Assembly (NCBI RefSeq): GCF_011758655.1 | Contig: NZ_JAAMPA010000001.1 | Location: 3,162,001 to 3,226,000 of the forward strand | Source of the DNA: Modestobacter marinus | GTDB lineage: Bacteria > Actinomycetota > Actinomycetes > Mycobacteriales > Geodermatophilaceae | DNA: 64,000 nucleotides | Direction: 5' to 3' | In this document: positions 11,695-20,712 of the stretch, in pieces | Position numbering within the stretch: position 1 is the stretch's first letter | Layout of the letters: the number at the start of each line of letters is the position of its first letter | Made by a program: the position numbers and the translations under genes | Notes under the pieces: model-generated | Seen by the model: the letters and a program-made list of their open reading frames with translations, nothing else | The model's database searches: none | Told to the model about the DNA's origin: nothing

Positions 11695-12161
11695 TGCAGC
11701 TGCAGTCGATGTACCAGGACATCATCCTGGACCACTACCGGAACCCCCACGGGCGCGGTCTGCGCGACCCGTTCGAGGCCGAGGTGCACCACGTCAACCC
11801 GACGTGCGGCGACGAGGTCACCCTGCGGGTGCACCTGGACGGCGACACCATCGCCGACGTCTCCTACGAGGGCATGGGCTGCTCGATCAGCCAGGCGTCG
11901 GTCTCGGCGATGTACGACCTGGTGATCGGGAAGAGCGTGCCCGAGGCGATGCACACCGGCGATCAGTTCATGACGCTGATGCAGAGCAAGGGCGACACGG
12001 CCGTGGCCGAGGAGCTGGAGGACGACCTGGAGGACGCCGTGGCGTTCGCCGGCGTCTCGAAGTACCCGGCACGGGTCAAGTGCGCACTGATGAGCTGGAT
12101 GGCGCTGAAGGACGCGAGCGCCCGCGCGCTCGCGGTCCCGACCGGAGGAGCAGACGCATGA
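11694..12161 (+). CDS. sufU: Zinc-dependent sulfurtransferase SufU
   Basis: SufU accepts persulfide sulfur from SufS. The 155-residue product shows the zinc-site residues C38 and D40 (NPTCGDEV), C63 (GMGCSISQAS) and C130 (RVKCALMSW). The spacing between the middle and last ligands includes the extra segment that separates SufU from IscU. The start overlaps the sufS stop (TGATG) and the end overlaps the next gene by four bases. Confidence 0.96.
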
Positions 12162-12556
12162 CCGAGAACACCACGGACACCCCCACCACGGACGCAGTGG
12201 CCCCCGACGCAGGCCTCTACGGCGGCAAGTCCGCGCTGATCGAGGACATCGAGGAGGCCATGCGCGACGTCGTCGACCCCGAGCTGGGCGTCAACGTCGT
12301 CGACCTCGGGCTCGTCTACGGGCTGGACGTCGACACCGACGCCAACGTCGCGATCATCGACATGACGCTGACGTCGGCGGCCTGCCCGCTGACCGACGTG
12401 ATCGAGGACCAGGCCCGCCAGGCCCTCACCGGCGGCCCCGGGCCCGGCCTGGTCGGCGACATCCGGATCAACTGGGTCTGGATGCCGCCGTGGGGCCCGG
12501 ACAAGATCACCGACGACGGCCGCGAGCAGCTCCGCGCCCTGGGCTTCCGGGTCTAG
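12158..12556 (+). CDS. sufT: SufT/MIP18-type DUF59 Fe-S maturation factor
   Basis: The 132-residue product is a DUF59 protein. The family helps insert Fe-S clusters into target enzymes such as aconitase. Visible hallmarks are DPELGVNVVDLGLVY (about 41-54) and the conserved cysteine C76 in SAACPLTD. The first 20 residues are a Thr/Asp-rich variable leader. It overlaps sufU by ATGA and the next gene by one base (TAGTG). Actinobacterial suf operons usually end with this gene. Confidence 0.92.
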   Translation: MTENTTDTPTTDAVAPDAGLYGGKSALIEDIEEAMRDVVDPELGVNVVDLGLVYGLDVDTDANVAIIDMTLTSAACPLTDVIEDQARQALTGGPGPGLVGDIRINWVWMPPWGPDKITDDGREQLRALGFRV

Positions 12557-13233
12557 TGGAGGCACCCCTCCCTCCGCTCGCGCGGGGCGAGGGCCTCGAC
12601 GAGCTGTTCACCCGGCTGGCTGCGGGGGAGACCCCGCCGGCTGATGCCAGCGTCACGACCGTGCCGGCACCCCTGCTCCTCGACGGGCAGCGGGTGCCGG
12701 CACTCGTCGTGGGTGGGACCGGGTGGCACGTGGTGGCCGCCGACGTCGACCCGGGCTGGGTCGCCGGGCAGGTCGCCCGCGAGCCGATCGAGGCGCCGCT
12801 GGGCGCGCGCTTCCTCACGGCCCTCGCCGAGGAGGTCGGTGCCGAACCCGGCGTCCTGGACGCCCTGCTGATCGCGCCGCCTGCGCCGACGGCCCCCGGG
12901 CCCGAGCTGGTCGAGGTGGCACCGGGGGAGCACCCCCGGGTCCGGCGCGCGCTACGGCACCGCACCGGGGTACGGGTCTGGACGACGCCCGACGGAGCCG
13001 GCCTGCTGGTCCTCGGCCGAGGGGTCGCCGGCCGGTGGGAGGCCGGCACCGAGGTCCGCCCGGATGCCCGTGGCCGCGGGCTGGGCACCGCCCTGGCCGC
13101 GGCTGCTCCGGCGCTGGTCCCGGGCGTGGCGTCGCTGTGGGCGCAGGTCGCCCCGGCCAACACCGCCTCGCTGCGGTCCTTCCTGGCCGCCGGCTGGCGC
13201 CCGGTCGGCGCCGAGGTGCTGTTCGGCTCCTGA
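12556..13233 (+). CDS. GNAT-family N-acetyltransferase
   Basis: The 225-residue product has a C-terminal GNAT fold. The acetyl-CoA loop is ARGRGLGTAL (about residues 175-184), followed by the typical NTASLRSFLAAGWRPVG strand-helix. The N-terminal half (about 1-130) is not recognisable and probably binds the substrate. The GTG start overlaps the sufT stop, so it belongs to the suf transcript. The substrate cannot be told, and nothing links the enzyme to Fe-S chemistry except position. Confidence 0.82.
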   Translation: MEAPLPPLARGEGLDELFTRLAAGETPPADASVTTVPAPLLLDGQRVPALVVGGTGWHVVAADVDPGWVAGQVAREPIEAPLGARFLTALAEEVGAEPGVLDALLIAPPAPTAPGPELVEVAPGEHPRVRRALRHRTGVRVWTTPDGAGLLVLGRGVAGRWEAGTEVRPDARGRGLGTALAAAAPALVPGVASLWAQVAPANTASLRSFLAAGWRPVGAEVLFGS

Positions 13234-13287
13234 CCCGCGCCGCGGTGACGCGGTCGGAGTCGATGCAGTGGCTGTAGCCAGCGCGCG

Positions 13288-15327
13288 TCAGCGCAGGTCG
13301 GCGACGCGCGCGAGGGCCGCCCGCGCGCGGGCCCGCCGCTCCTCGTAGACCGCACCGGCCGCGAGCAGCACCGCACCGGCGGCCCCGACCACCAGCAGAC
13401 CGGTGACGGGCAGGTAGGCCACGACCCGGCCGAGAGCGACCGCGGTCAGCGAGGCCGCGCCCACGACGAGCGGCGCCTGCACCTGCCAGCGGCTGCCGGC
13501 GATCGCGGTCAGCGTCGCGGCGAGGACCACCAGCACCAGTCGCAGCAGGTCCGGTTCCACGACCGCCAGCCAGACCGACGGGACGAAGGCGACCACCAGG
13601 CCCGGGCCCCAGGCCGGCCAAGAGGCGCCGGTGGCCAGTCGCCGTCCTGAGTACAGCCACAGCACCGAGGCGGCCGGCAGCGTGTAGGCCTCCGGCACGC
13701 CGGTCCCGGCGTCCCCGGCGGCGAGCCAGGCCGCCAGGACGAGCGCGACGCACCCACCGGCCCGGGTCCGCGCCCGGTCGGTGACCGTGCCGGCGGCGAG
13801 GAAGCCCGCACCGACGACGGCCAGCCCGAGGCCCAGCCCGAACAGGTGCCCGGTGCGGGCGAGCTCCACCGACCCGGCGACGGCCACGACGGCGGCCGCC
13901 CAGGTCAGCGGCAGCTCCGCGGGCTGCCGGCGGAGCACGGTCGCGCCGCCGAGGGCGAGCAGGCACAGCGGCACGAGCAGCGCACCAGCCGGCGCGGGGG
14001 AGAGGTTGCCGTCGGCCTCGGTCAGCAGCACGGCGGCGGCCGGGCACCCCACCGCGACCGGCAGCGCCCACCGGCGTCCGGTCGGTCGCCGGACGGCGAC
14101 CAGCACCGCCGGCACCGCCGCGCCGGCGACGACCGTGGCGAGGGCCGACCAGTGCCCCGACCCGAGCAGCTGGACGACGGCGAGCCCGGTCAGCACCGCG
14201 GCGGCGGCGAGCCCCGCCGGCCGGGGCAGGGCGGCCGGGCCCGGGGCCGCCCGGGCACCGACCACCGCCGCAAGGGCGACGCCCAGGTGTCCGCTGGTGA
14301 CCACCCCGGCGAGCCCGGCAGCCTGGAGCAGACCCGCCACGGCGGACCCGGCCGCCAGCCCGGCGAGCACGGGCGCCGCGTTCGGACGGCCCAGCAGCGG
14401 CCGCAGCTCCGGTCGGCGGCCGAGCCCGAGCAGCGCCCCGGCCGCCAGCAGCATCAGCGTGGCGGGCGCCAGGGCGGCCGCGACCGACTCCGACGTCCAG
14501 ACGTGCAGCGAGCCCTCGACCACCCCGGTCGCCCACCAGGCGGCGGCGGTGACCAGGGTGACCACCGCGACGTCCCGGCGCGCGGCCAGCGTGATCGCGA
14601 GCCCGGCGACGGCGGTGGCCAACACGACGCTGGCGTGCGGGGCGAGCGACAGCCCGGAGCCGGTCAGCGCGCTCAGCACCGCCACCTGCCCGGCCCCCCA
14701 GGCGGCGATCGGCCAGGTCCGCGTCGTCCTGGCGAGCAGGCCCAGGACGGCGAAGACCGCGGCGAGCAGCGAGAGGAGCACCGCGGTGGGCCCGCCGGGG
14801 CCGTCCCCGGCCGACCAGGCGGCCACCGCGGCGAGCACCACGGCAGCGCAGGCGAGCGCCTCCTCGCTGCTGCGCAGACCGCGCGCACCGGCGCGGAACG
14901 AGCCGAGCGTCGCGGCGACGGTCAGCAGGGTGACCACGAGGAGCCCGGGCACCGACCCGGCGTCGGTCAGCGAGGCGGCGCCGGCGGCGACCACGGCGAC
15001 CACACCGGCGCCGAGCAGCACCTGCTGGGGTGCGACGTCACCGGCGAGGTCGTCGCCGACGCCACCTGGGTGGTCGCCGTCGAGGTCGCCGGCGGCGTCA
15101 CTGGTGCGGTCGCCGACGAGGCCGCCGCCGTCATGGGTGCGGTCTCCGCCGAGGTCGAGGGAGCCGTCACTGGTGCCGTCGCCGCCAACACGGTCATCCG
15201 CGGCGGCACCGGGGCTGGCGTGCGCCGGCGCTGTGGTCGGCGAGGGGCGGTCCAGCGGCGGCGGGTAGACCACCTCGGGGTCGCTCGGCACCGCCCACCT
15301 CCGCTGTCCGGACCACTGCGACGCCAC
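13288..15327 (-). CDS. SCO7613-like polytopic membrane protein
   Basis: The 679-residue product has about 100 hydrophilic residues followed by roughly twenty hydrophobic segments rich in Ala, Val, Leu and Gly. Its last 150 residues (AYTLPAASVLWLYSGRR and the WQVQAPLVVGAASL region) resemble the SCO7613 C-terminal domain of actinobacterial membrane proteins, whose function is unknown. The N-terminal part contains a loose GD-rich repeat (GDRTHD, GDRTSD, GDLDGD, GDDLAGD at about 50-97) instead of the zinc ribbon I would expect. The GTG start gives the longest sensible product. It is divergent from the ABC-F gene. Confidence 0.75.
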   Translation of the reverse strand: MASQWSGQRRWAVPSDPEVVYPPPLDRPSPTTAPAHASPGAAADDRVGGDGTSDGSLDLGGDRTHDGGGLVGDRTSDAAGDLDGDHPGGVGDDLAGDVAPQQVLLGAGVVAVVAAGAASLTDAGSVPGLLVVTLLTVAATLGSFRAGARGLRSSEEALACAAVVLAAVAAWSAGDGPGGPTAVLLSLLAAVFAVLGLLARTTRTWPIAAWGAGQVAVLSALTGSGLSLAPHASVVLATAVAGLAITLAARRDVAVVTLVTAAAWWATGVVEGSLHVWTSESVAAALAPATLMLLAAGALLGLGRRPELRPLLGRPNAAPVLAGLAAGSAVAGLLQAAGLAGVVTSGHLGVALAAVVGARAAPGPAALPRPAGLAAAAVLTGLAVVQLLGSGHWSALATVVAGAAVPAVLVAVRRPTGRRWALPVAVGCPAAAVLLTEADGNLSPAPAGALLVPLCLLALGGATVLRRQPAELPLTWAAAVVAVAGSVELARTGHLFGLGLGLAVVGAGFLAAGTVTDRARTRAGGCVALVLAAWLAAGDAGTGVPEAYTLPAASVLWLYSGRRLATGASWPAWGPGLVVAFVPSVWLAVVEPDLLRLVLVVLAATLTAIAGSRWQVQAPLVVGAASLTAVALGRVVAYLPVTGLLVVGAAGAVLLAAGAVYEERRARARAALARVADLR

Positions 15328-15400
15328 GGCCGTGCCCTGCGTACCCGAGGTGATGTGGAGGTCACCCGGGAAAGGGGTCGGAAGACCGGCGCCGAGCGCC

Positions 15401-15406
15401 TACCAT
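15401..15406 (+). promoter_or_regulatory. Candidate leaderless promoter -10 for ABC-F gene
   Basis: TACCAT is followed by 7 nt and then GTG (15414), the usual layout of an actinobacterial leaderless promoter. The upstream ATG that could also be read as a start lies partly inside this hexamer. Confidence 0.5.
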
Positions 15407-15413
15407 GGCATCA

Positions 15414-17015
15414 GTGATCACGACGACCGGCCTCGAGCTGCGTGCCGGCGCCCGGATCCTCATCAGCGACGCCGATCTGCGGGTCCAGCCCGGTGACCGT
15501 ATCGGGCTGGTCGGGCGCAACGGTGCTGGCAAGACCACCACTCTCACCACCCTCGCCGGCGAACGCGTGCCGCACGCCGGCAAGGTCGAGGTGACCGGCG
15601 AGCTCGGCTACCTCCCGCAGGACCCGCGCAGCGGCGACCTCGACATCACCGCCAGCGACCGGGTGCTCTCCGGCCGCGGGCTCGACGTCCTCAAGGCGAA
15701 GCTGACCAAGGCCCAGGTCGCCATGGCCGAGCCCGCCGACGACGCCGAGATGGACCGCGCTGTGCGGCAGTACGGCCGGCTGGAGGACCAGTTCGCCGCC
15801 CTCGGCGGGTATGCCGCGGAGAGCGACGCCGCGCGGATCTGCACCAACCTCGGCCTGCCCGACCGGGTGCTGCAGCAGCCGCTGCGCACCCTCTCCGGCG
15901 GTCAGCGCCGCCGCGTGGAGCTGGCCCGGATCCTGTTCTCCGACGCCGACACGCTGCTGCTCGACGAGCCCACCAACCACCTGGACGCCGACTCGATCGT
16001 GTGGCTCAAGGGGTTCCTGGCCAGCCACCGCGCCGGGCTGATCGTGATCAGCCACGACGTCGAGCTGCTGGAGGCCGTGGTCAACAAGGTCTGGCACCTG
16101 GACGCCAACCGGGCCACCGTCGACGTCTACAACCTCGGCTGGAAGCGGTACCTGGACGCCCGGGAGACCGACGAGCGCCGCCGCCGCTCCGAGCGGGCCA
16201 ACGCCGAGAAGAAGATCGACGCGCTGACCGCCCAGGCGGACAAGATGCGCGCCAAGGCCACCAAGGCCAAGGCCGCGCAGAGCATGGACAAGCGCGCCCA
16301 GCGGCTGGCCGCCGGCCTGGCCGACGTCCGGGTGCAGGACAAGGTCGCCAAGCTGCGCTTCCCGACCCCGGCACCGTGCGGCCGCACCCCGCTCACCGCG
16401 GAGGGCCTGTCCAAGAGCTACGGCTCGCTGGAGATCTTCACCGGCGTCGACCTGGCCATCGACAAGGGCGCCCGGGTCGTCGTCCTCGGGTTCAACGGCG
16501 CGGGCAAGACCACCCTGCTGCGGATGCTGGCCGGCACCGAGACCCCGGACACCGGCGAGGTGAAGCCCGGTCACGGGCTGCGGGTGGGCTACTACGCCCA
16601 GGAGCACGAGACGCTGGACATGGACCGCACGCTGCTGGAGAACATGCGGTCGTCGGCGCCGGGCTCCACCGACACCGAGTTGCGCAAGATCCTGGGCGCC
16701 TTCCTCTTCTCCGGGGAGAACGTCGACCAGCGCACCGGCACGCTCTCCGGCGGCGAGCGCACCCGGCTGGCCATGGCCACGCTGGTCATCTCCGGGGCGA
16801 ACGTGCTGCTGCTGGACGAGCCGACCAACAACCTCGACCCGGCCAGCCGCGAGCAGGTGCTCGAGGCGCTGCGCACCTACCAGGGCGCCATCGTGCTCGT
16901 CACCCACGACGAGGGCGCGGTCACTGCGCTGGACCCGGACAAGGTGATCATCCTGCCCGACGGCACCGAGGACACCTGGAGCGCCGACTTCGCCGACCTG
17001 GTCTCGCTCGCGTAA
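15414..17015 (+). CDS. ABC-F family ribosome-associated ATPase
   Basis: The 533-residue product has two ABC ATPase domains and no membrane part. Members bind the ribosome, as translation factors or antibiotic-protection proteins. Domain 1 has Walker A GRNGAGKTT, signature LSGGQRRR and Walker B LLLDEPTNHLD. A charged linker (about 240-315) joins it to domain 2 with GFNGAGKTTLL, LSGGERTR and LLLDEPTNNLD. Homologues as I recall them begin MIT(A/T)TGLELRAG, which fits the GTG at 15414 behind TACCAT rather than the ATG at 15405. The order ABC-F, small HTH protein matches Rv1473-Rv1473A of M. tuberculosis. Confidence 0.93.
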   Translation: MITTTGLELRAGARILISDADLRVQPGDRIGLVGRNGAGKTTTLTTLAGERVPHAGKVEVTGELGYLPQDPRSGDLDITASDRVLSGRGLDVLKAKLTKAQVAMAEPADDAEMDRAVRQYGRLEDQFAALGGYAAESDAARICTNLGLPDRVLQQPLRTLSGGQRRRVELARILFSDADTLLLDEPTNHLDADSIVWLKGFLASHRAGLIVISHDVELLEAVVNKVWHLDANRATVDVYNLGWKRYLDARETDERRRRSERANAEKKIDALTAQADKMRAKATKAKAAQSMDKRAQRLAAGLADVRVQDKVAKLRFPTPAPCGRTPLTAEGLSKSYGSLEIFTGVDLAIDKGARVVVLGFNGAGKTTLLRMLAGTETPDTGEVKPGHGLRVGYYAQEHETLDMDRTLLENMRSSAPGSTDTELRKILGAFLFSGENVDQRTGTLSGGERTRLAMATLVISGANVLLLDEPTNNLDPASREQVLEALRTYQGAIVLVTHDEGAVTALDPDKVIILPDGTEDTWSADFADLVSLA

Positions 17016-17032
17016 CGACCGGATCCGGTCGT
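17015..17032 (+). terminator. Palindrome at the end of the ABC-F gene
   Basis: An 18-bp perfect palindrome (ACGACCGGATCCGGTCGT) begins on the last base of the stop codon. It can form a 7-bp stem with a GATC loop and may end the transcript. The following 170 bp before the HTH gene show nothing else. Confidence 0.4.
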
Positions 17033-17204
17033 CCCCGGCCTGACCTGCGGGTCCGGCTGTGCGCGGTCTTGTTGCGGTGGCCGAGCCCCCGCGCCTGGGT
17101 GATCATGGCCAGTGGGACGCCGAGGTCACCGGGACATCGGCGCCGGGGGATCAGCGGGATGTCGTCGGCACGAGTCGGCAGCACCCCTGACACGGAGGGG
17201 AGTC

Positions 17205-17435
17205 ATGGCCGACTCGAGCACTGCGGACCTGAGCAAGGGCAAGAGGATCACCGGGGACGACCGGACGTCGCTGGCCGGCGAGCTCCGGGAGCGGTACGAC
17301 AGCGGCGAGAGCATCCGCTCGCTGGCGACCTCGACCAACCGCTCCTACGGCTTCGTGCACCGTCTGCTGTCGGAGTCGGGCGCCACCCTGCGGGGGCGGG
17401 GCGGGGCGAACCGGAACGCCAAGAAGTCTGCGTGA
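17205..17435 (+). CDS. Small helix-turn-helix protein (Rv1473A-like)
   Basis: The 76-residue product is a conserved actinobacterial mini-regulator. It has a basic/polar lead, then a resolvase-like HTH (SIRSLATSTNRSYGFVHRLL) and a basic GRGGANRNAKK end. ATG at 17205 follows GGAGGGG; an upstream in-frame start would lose that site. It overlaps the enoyl-CoA hydratase by four bases (GTGA), so the two share a transcript. DNA binding is inferred from the fold, and its targets are unknown. Confidence 0.87.
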   Translation: MADSSTADLSKGKRITGDDRTSLAGELRERYDSGESIRSLATSTNRSYGFVHRLLSESGATLRGRGGANRNAKKSA

Positions 17436-18205
17436 GCGAGCAGCCCGACGGCTGGGTGAGGACGGCGCGCGACGGTGCCGTCCTCACCGTGACCCTCGAT
17501 CGGGCCGATCAGCTCAACGCGCAGACCCCGGCCACCTGGGCCGCGCTGCGCGCGGTGGGTGAGTCGCTGGACGACGACGTGCGCGTGGTCGTCGTCCGCG
17601 GTGCGGGCCGGGCGTTCTCCGCCGGCCTGGACCGCACCCTCTTCAGCAGCGACCCCGGCGTGCCCGGCGGGCTGGCCGAGCTGGGCTCCCTGCCCACCGA
17701 GGCGGCCCAGGAGCGCATCCGGGGGTACCAGGCGGCGTTCCGCTGGCTGCGCTCGCCCGGCGTCGTCTCGGTGGCCGCGGTGCAGGGGCACGCGATCGGC
17801 GCAGGCGCCCAGCTGGCCCTCGCCTGCGACCTGCGGGTGGTCACCGAGGACGCCCAGCTGCGCCTGCCCGAGACCGGCCTCGGGCTGGTGCCCGACCTGA
17901 CCGGCACCAGCACGCTGGTGGAGCTGGTCGGCTACAGCCGAGCCGTGGAGATCTGCCTGACCGGCCGGGCGGTGGGCGCGGCCGAGGCCGTGGCCACCGG
18001 GCTGGCGAACCTCGCCGTCCCGACCGCCGAGCTGGACGGGGCGGTCGCCGACCTGACCGCGGCCCTCCTCGGACCGGACGCCGACGCCGCCCGGGAGACG
18101 CTGGCGCTGGTGCGCTCGGCCGTCCGCAACGGCCCCGAGGAGCAGGACGCCGCCGAGCGCGCTGCCCAGGTGCGGCGGCTGCGCCGGCTGGCCGGGCAGG
18201 ACTGA
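17432..18205 (+). CDS. Enoyl-CoA hydratase/isomerase family protein
   Basis: This crotonase-fold enzyme acts on enoyl-CoA thioesters. The 257-residue product shows oxyanion-hole segments AGRAFSAGLD and VQGHAIGAGAQLALACD, a Glu in LPETGLGLVPD and a second Glu in AVEICLTGR, which correspond to the two catalytic glutamates of hydratases. The GTG start overlaps the HTH gene. Position near the ABC-F gene recalls echA12 of M. tuberculosis. The acyl substrate is unknown. Confidence 0.9.
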   Translation: MSEQPDGWVRTARDGAVLTVTLDRADQLNAQTPATWAALRAVGESLDDDVRVVVVRGAGRAFSAGLDRTLFSSDPGVPGGLAELGSLPTEAAQERIRGYQAAFRWLRSPGVVSVAAVQGHAIGAGAQLALACDLRVVTEDAQLRLPETGLGLVPDLTGTSTLVELVGYSRAVEICLTGRAVGAAEAVATGLANLAVPTAELDGAVADLTAALLGPDADAARETLALVRSAVRNGPEEQDAAERAAQVRRLRRLAGQD

Positions 18206-18278
18206 CCGCGCGGAACAGGACGACCGCAGTCGCTGTTCGGCTCGGTGGTCAACCGGATCCAGCAGCAGGGGGCGCGTC

Positions 18279-20174
18279 GTGAGCTCACCGATGACGTCCA
18301 TGGCCGCGATGCGGTCGTTCAGCACCGACCGGTCGGTGACGTCCCGCGGCGTCCCCAAGGGGACGGTGCGCCGGATCCTGGGCATCGCCGGGCCCTACCG
18401 GCGGGAGCTGATCGGCTTCCTGGCGCTGGTGGTCTTCTCCGCGGTGATCGGGGTGGTCACCCCGCTGCTCGCCGGCGACATCGTCAACCGGATCGCCAAC
18501 CTGACCGGCACCGCCGGCGACGTCGTCCGGATCGCGCTGTTCATCGCCGGGCTCGCCGTGCTCGACGCTGCCAGCTCGCTGGTCCAGCGCTGGTACTCCG
18601 CCCGGATCGGTGAGGGCGTCATCTACGACCTGCGCACCCGGGTCTTCGAGCACGTCCAGCGGATGCCGGTCGCCTTCTTCACCCGCACCCAGACCGGCGC
18701 GTTGGTGAGCCGGCTGAACAACGACGTCATCGGTGCGCAGCGGGCTTTCACCTCCACGCTGTCCGGCGTCGTCTCCAACGTGATCGCCCTGGTGCTCACC
18801 GCCGGGGTCATGCTCACCCTGTCCTGGCAGATCACCCTGCTGTCGATCGTGATGGTGCCGCTGTTCGTGGTGCCCGCCCAGCGGATCGGCCGCAAGCTGC
18901 AGACGATCACCCGGGAGTCCTACGGGCTCAACGCGTCGATGAACGCCACGATGACCGAGCGGTTCAACGTGGCCGGTGCGCTGCTGGTCAAGCTGTTCGG
19001 CCGCCCGGAGGTCGAGGCGGAGTCCTTCCGCGGCCGGGCGTCCCGGGTGCGCGACATCGGCGTCCTGTCGGCGATGTACGGCCGCACCTTCTTCACCGCC
19101 CTCACCCTGGTCGCCGCCCTGGCCACCGCCCTGGTCTACGGGCTCGGTGGCTGGCTGGCGTTCACCGGATCGCTGTCGGCCGGTGACGTCGTCGCCCTGG
19201 CCCTGCTGCTGGCCCGGCTCTACGGACCGCTGACCGCGCTGGCCAACGTCCGGGTCGACGTGATGAGCGCGCTGGTCAGCTTCGACCGCGTCTTCGAGGT
19301 GCTCGACCTGGCGCCGATGATCGCCGAGGCCCCCGACGCCGTGCCGGTCCCCGACGCGGACCGGTCGCTGGAGTTCGAGTCGGTCTCCTTCCGCTACCCG
19401 TCCGCCGCCGAGGTCTCGCTGGCGTCGCTGGAGGACGTCGCCGTCCCCGAGCACGGGCTCCCGGCCGAGGTGCTGCACGACGTCTCCTTCCGGGCCGAGC
19501 CGGGCCAGCTGGTCGCCTTGGTCGGCAGCTCCGGTGCCGGGAAGTCGACGATCGCCGCGCTGGTCTCCCGGCTCTACGACGTCACCGAGGGCGTGGTGCG
19601 GGTCGGCGGGATCGACGTCCGGCAGGCGACCACCGCCTCGCTGCGCGACGCGATCGGCGTGGTCAGCCAGGACGCCCACCTGTTCCACGACACCATCCGG
19701 GCCAACCTGCGCTACGCCAAGCCGGACGCCACCGAGGAGGAGCTGTGGTCCGCGCTCACCGGGGCCCGGATCGCCGCGCTGGTGCACTCGCTGCCCGACG
19801 GGCTGGACACCGTGGTCGGGGACCGTGGGCACCGGATGTCCGGCGGGGAGAAGCAGCGGCTGGCGATCGCCCGGGTGCTGCTGAAGGCACCGGGCGTCGT
19901 GATCCTCGACGAGGCGACCGCCCACCTGGACAGCGAGTCCGAGGTGGCCGTGCAGCACGCGCTGGACGCGGCGCTGGCCGGGCGCACCTCGCTGGTGATC
20001 GCGCACCGGCTGTCCACCATCCGCGGCGCCGACCAGATCCTGGTCGTCGAGGCCGGCCGGATCGTCGAGCGGGGCACCCACGACGAGCTGCTCGCCGCCG
20101 GCGGCCACTACGCGGAGCTCTACCGCACCCAGTTCGCCCCGGCCGGAGACGACCGGGCCGTCCAGGTGGGGTGA
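18279..20174 (+). CDS. ABC exporter, fused permease and ATPase
   Basis: The 631-residue product is a half-transporter with a type IV exporter membrane domain (six segments, about 45-340) followed by a nucleotide-binding domain. The latter has Walker A GSSGAGKST, signature MSGGEKQRLAIARVLL and Walker B VVILDEATAHLD. It would work as a homodimer exporting lipids, drugs or peptides. GTG at 18279 is preceded by AGGGGG; ATG codons 12 and 24 bases later are alternatives. The exported substrate is not evident. Confidence 0.9.
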   Translation: MSSPMTSMAAMRSFSTDRSVTSRGVPKGTVRRILGIAGPYRRELIGFLALVVFSAVIGVVTPLLAGDIVNRIANLTGTAGDVVRIALFIAGLAVLDAASSLVQRWYSARIGEGVIYDLRTRVFEHVQRMPVAFFTRTQTGALVSRLNNDVIGAQRAFTSTLSGVVSNVIALVLTAGVMLTLSWQITLLSIVMVPLFVVPAQRIGRKLQTITRESYGLNASMNATMTERFNVAGALLVKLFGRPEVEAESFRGRASRVRDIGVLSAMYGRTFFTALTLVAALATALVYGLGGWLAFTGSLSAGDVVALALLLARLYGPLTALANVRVDVMSALVSFDRVFEVLDLAPMIAEAPDAVPVPDADRSLEFESVSFRYPSAAEVSLASLEDVAVPEHGLPAEVLHDVSFRAEPGQLVALVGSSGAGKSTIAALVSRLYDVTEGVVRVGGIDVRQATTASLRDAIGVVSQDAHLFHDTIRANLRYAKPDATEEELWSALTGARIAALVHSLPDGLDTVVGDRGHRMSGGEKQRLAIARVLLKAPGVVILDEATAHLDSESEVAVQHALDAALAGRTSLVIAHRLSTIRGADQILVVEAGRIVERGTHDELLAAGGHYAELYRTQFAPAGDDRAVQVG

Positions 20175-20324
20175 GCGGTACGTCAGGACGCGGGCACGGA
20201 GAGTAAGAGCCGTGCCGGAGGGTGTCGGCGGGGACTGCAGGCATCACGCGCTCCATGGCACGTTCCCACCGACACCGCCGTCACCTGATCCGCCACCGTG
20301 CACCGCCACCGTGGGAGGCCCACC

Positions 20325-20600
20325 GTGACCATCCAGCCCCCGCCCTCCGTCGCGTCCGGCCGGCCGTGTCCGGTCACCGAGCCGCCGGCCGGTGAGGCCG
20401 CGTCCCTGGAGCTCTTCGTCGGGGACGCCGAGTTCACCGTCGACAGCGGCGGGCCGCTGCTGGTCCGCGGCCACGGGGTGTCGCTCGGCGAGCGGGTCCG
20501 CTTCCACGAGAAGGACGAGATCGGCGGCAAGGACGTCCGGGTCTGGCACATCTCGCAGCGGGACGGCGGGTTCGTGGCCGAGCCCCTCGCGGCCTTCTGA
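20325..20600 (+). CDS. Small protein of unknown function
   Basis: I do not recognise this 91-residue product. The N-terminal 30 residues are Pro-rich, and the rest looks like a compact beta domain (LELFVGDAEFTVDSGGPLLVRGHG, KDVRVWHISQRDGGFVAEPL). There is no signal peptide or membrane segment. GTG at 20325 is preferred because GGGAGG lies 6 nt upstream; a GTG at 20298 lacks this. Upstream, GGTGTCGG (20221-20228) can pair with CCGACACC (20269-20276), which may be the end structure of the exporter transcript. Confidence 0.6.
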   Translation: MTIQPPPSVASGRPCPVTEPPAGEAASLELFVGDAEFTVDSGGPLLVRGHGVSLGERVRFHEKDEIGGKDVRVWHISQRDGGFVAEPLAAF

Positions 20601-20712
20601 GCCACCTGCAGCCGCTCGGGAGCCGCGCCGGACGGCACGGGGTCGGCTGCCGTCTGGGCGGGCACACTACGGTCACTCCTGACCCACTCGTACCACCCGC
20701 AGGAGCACTCCC

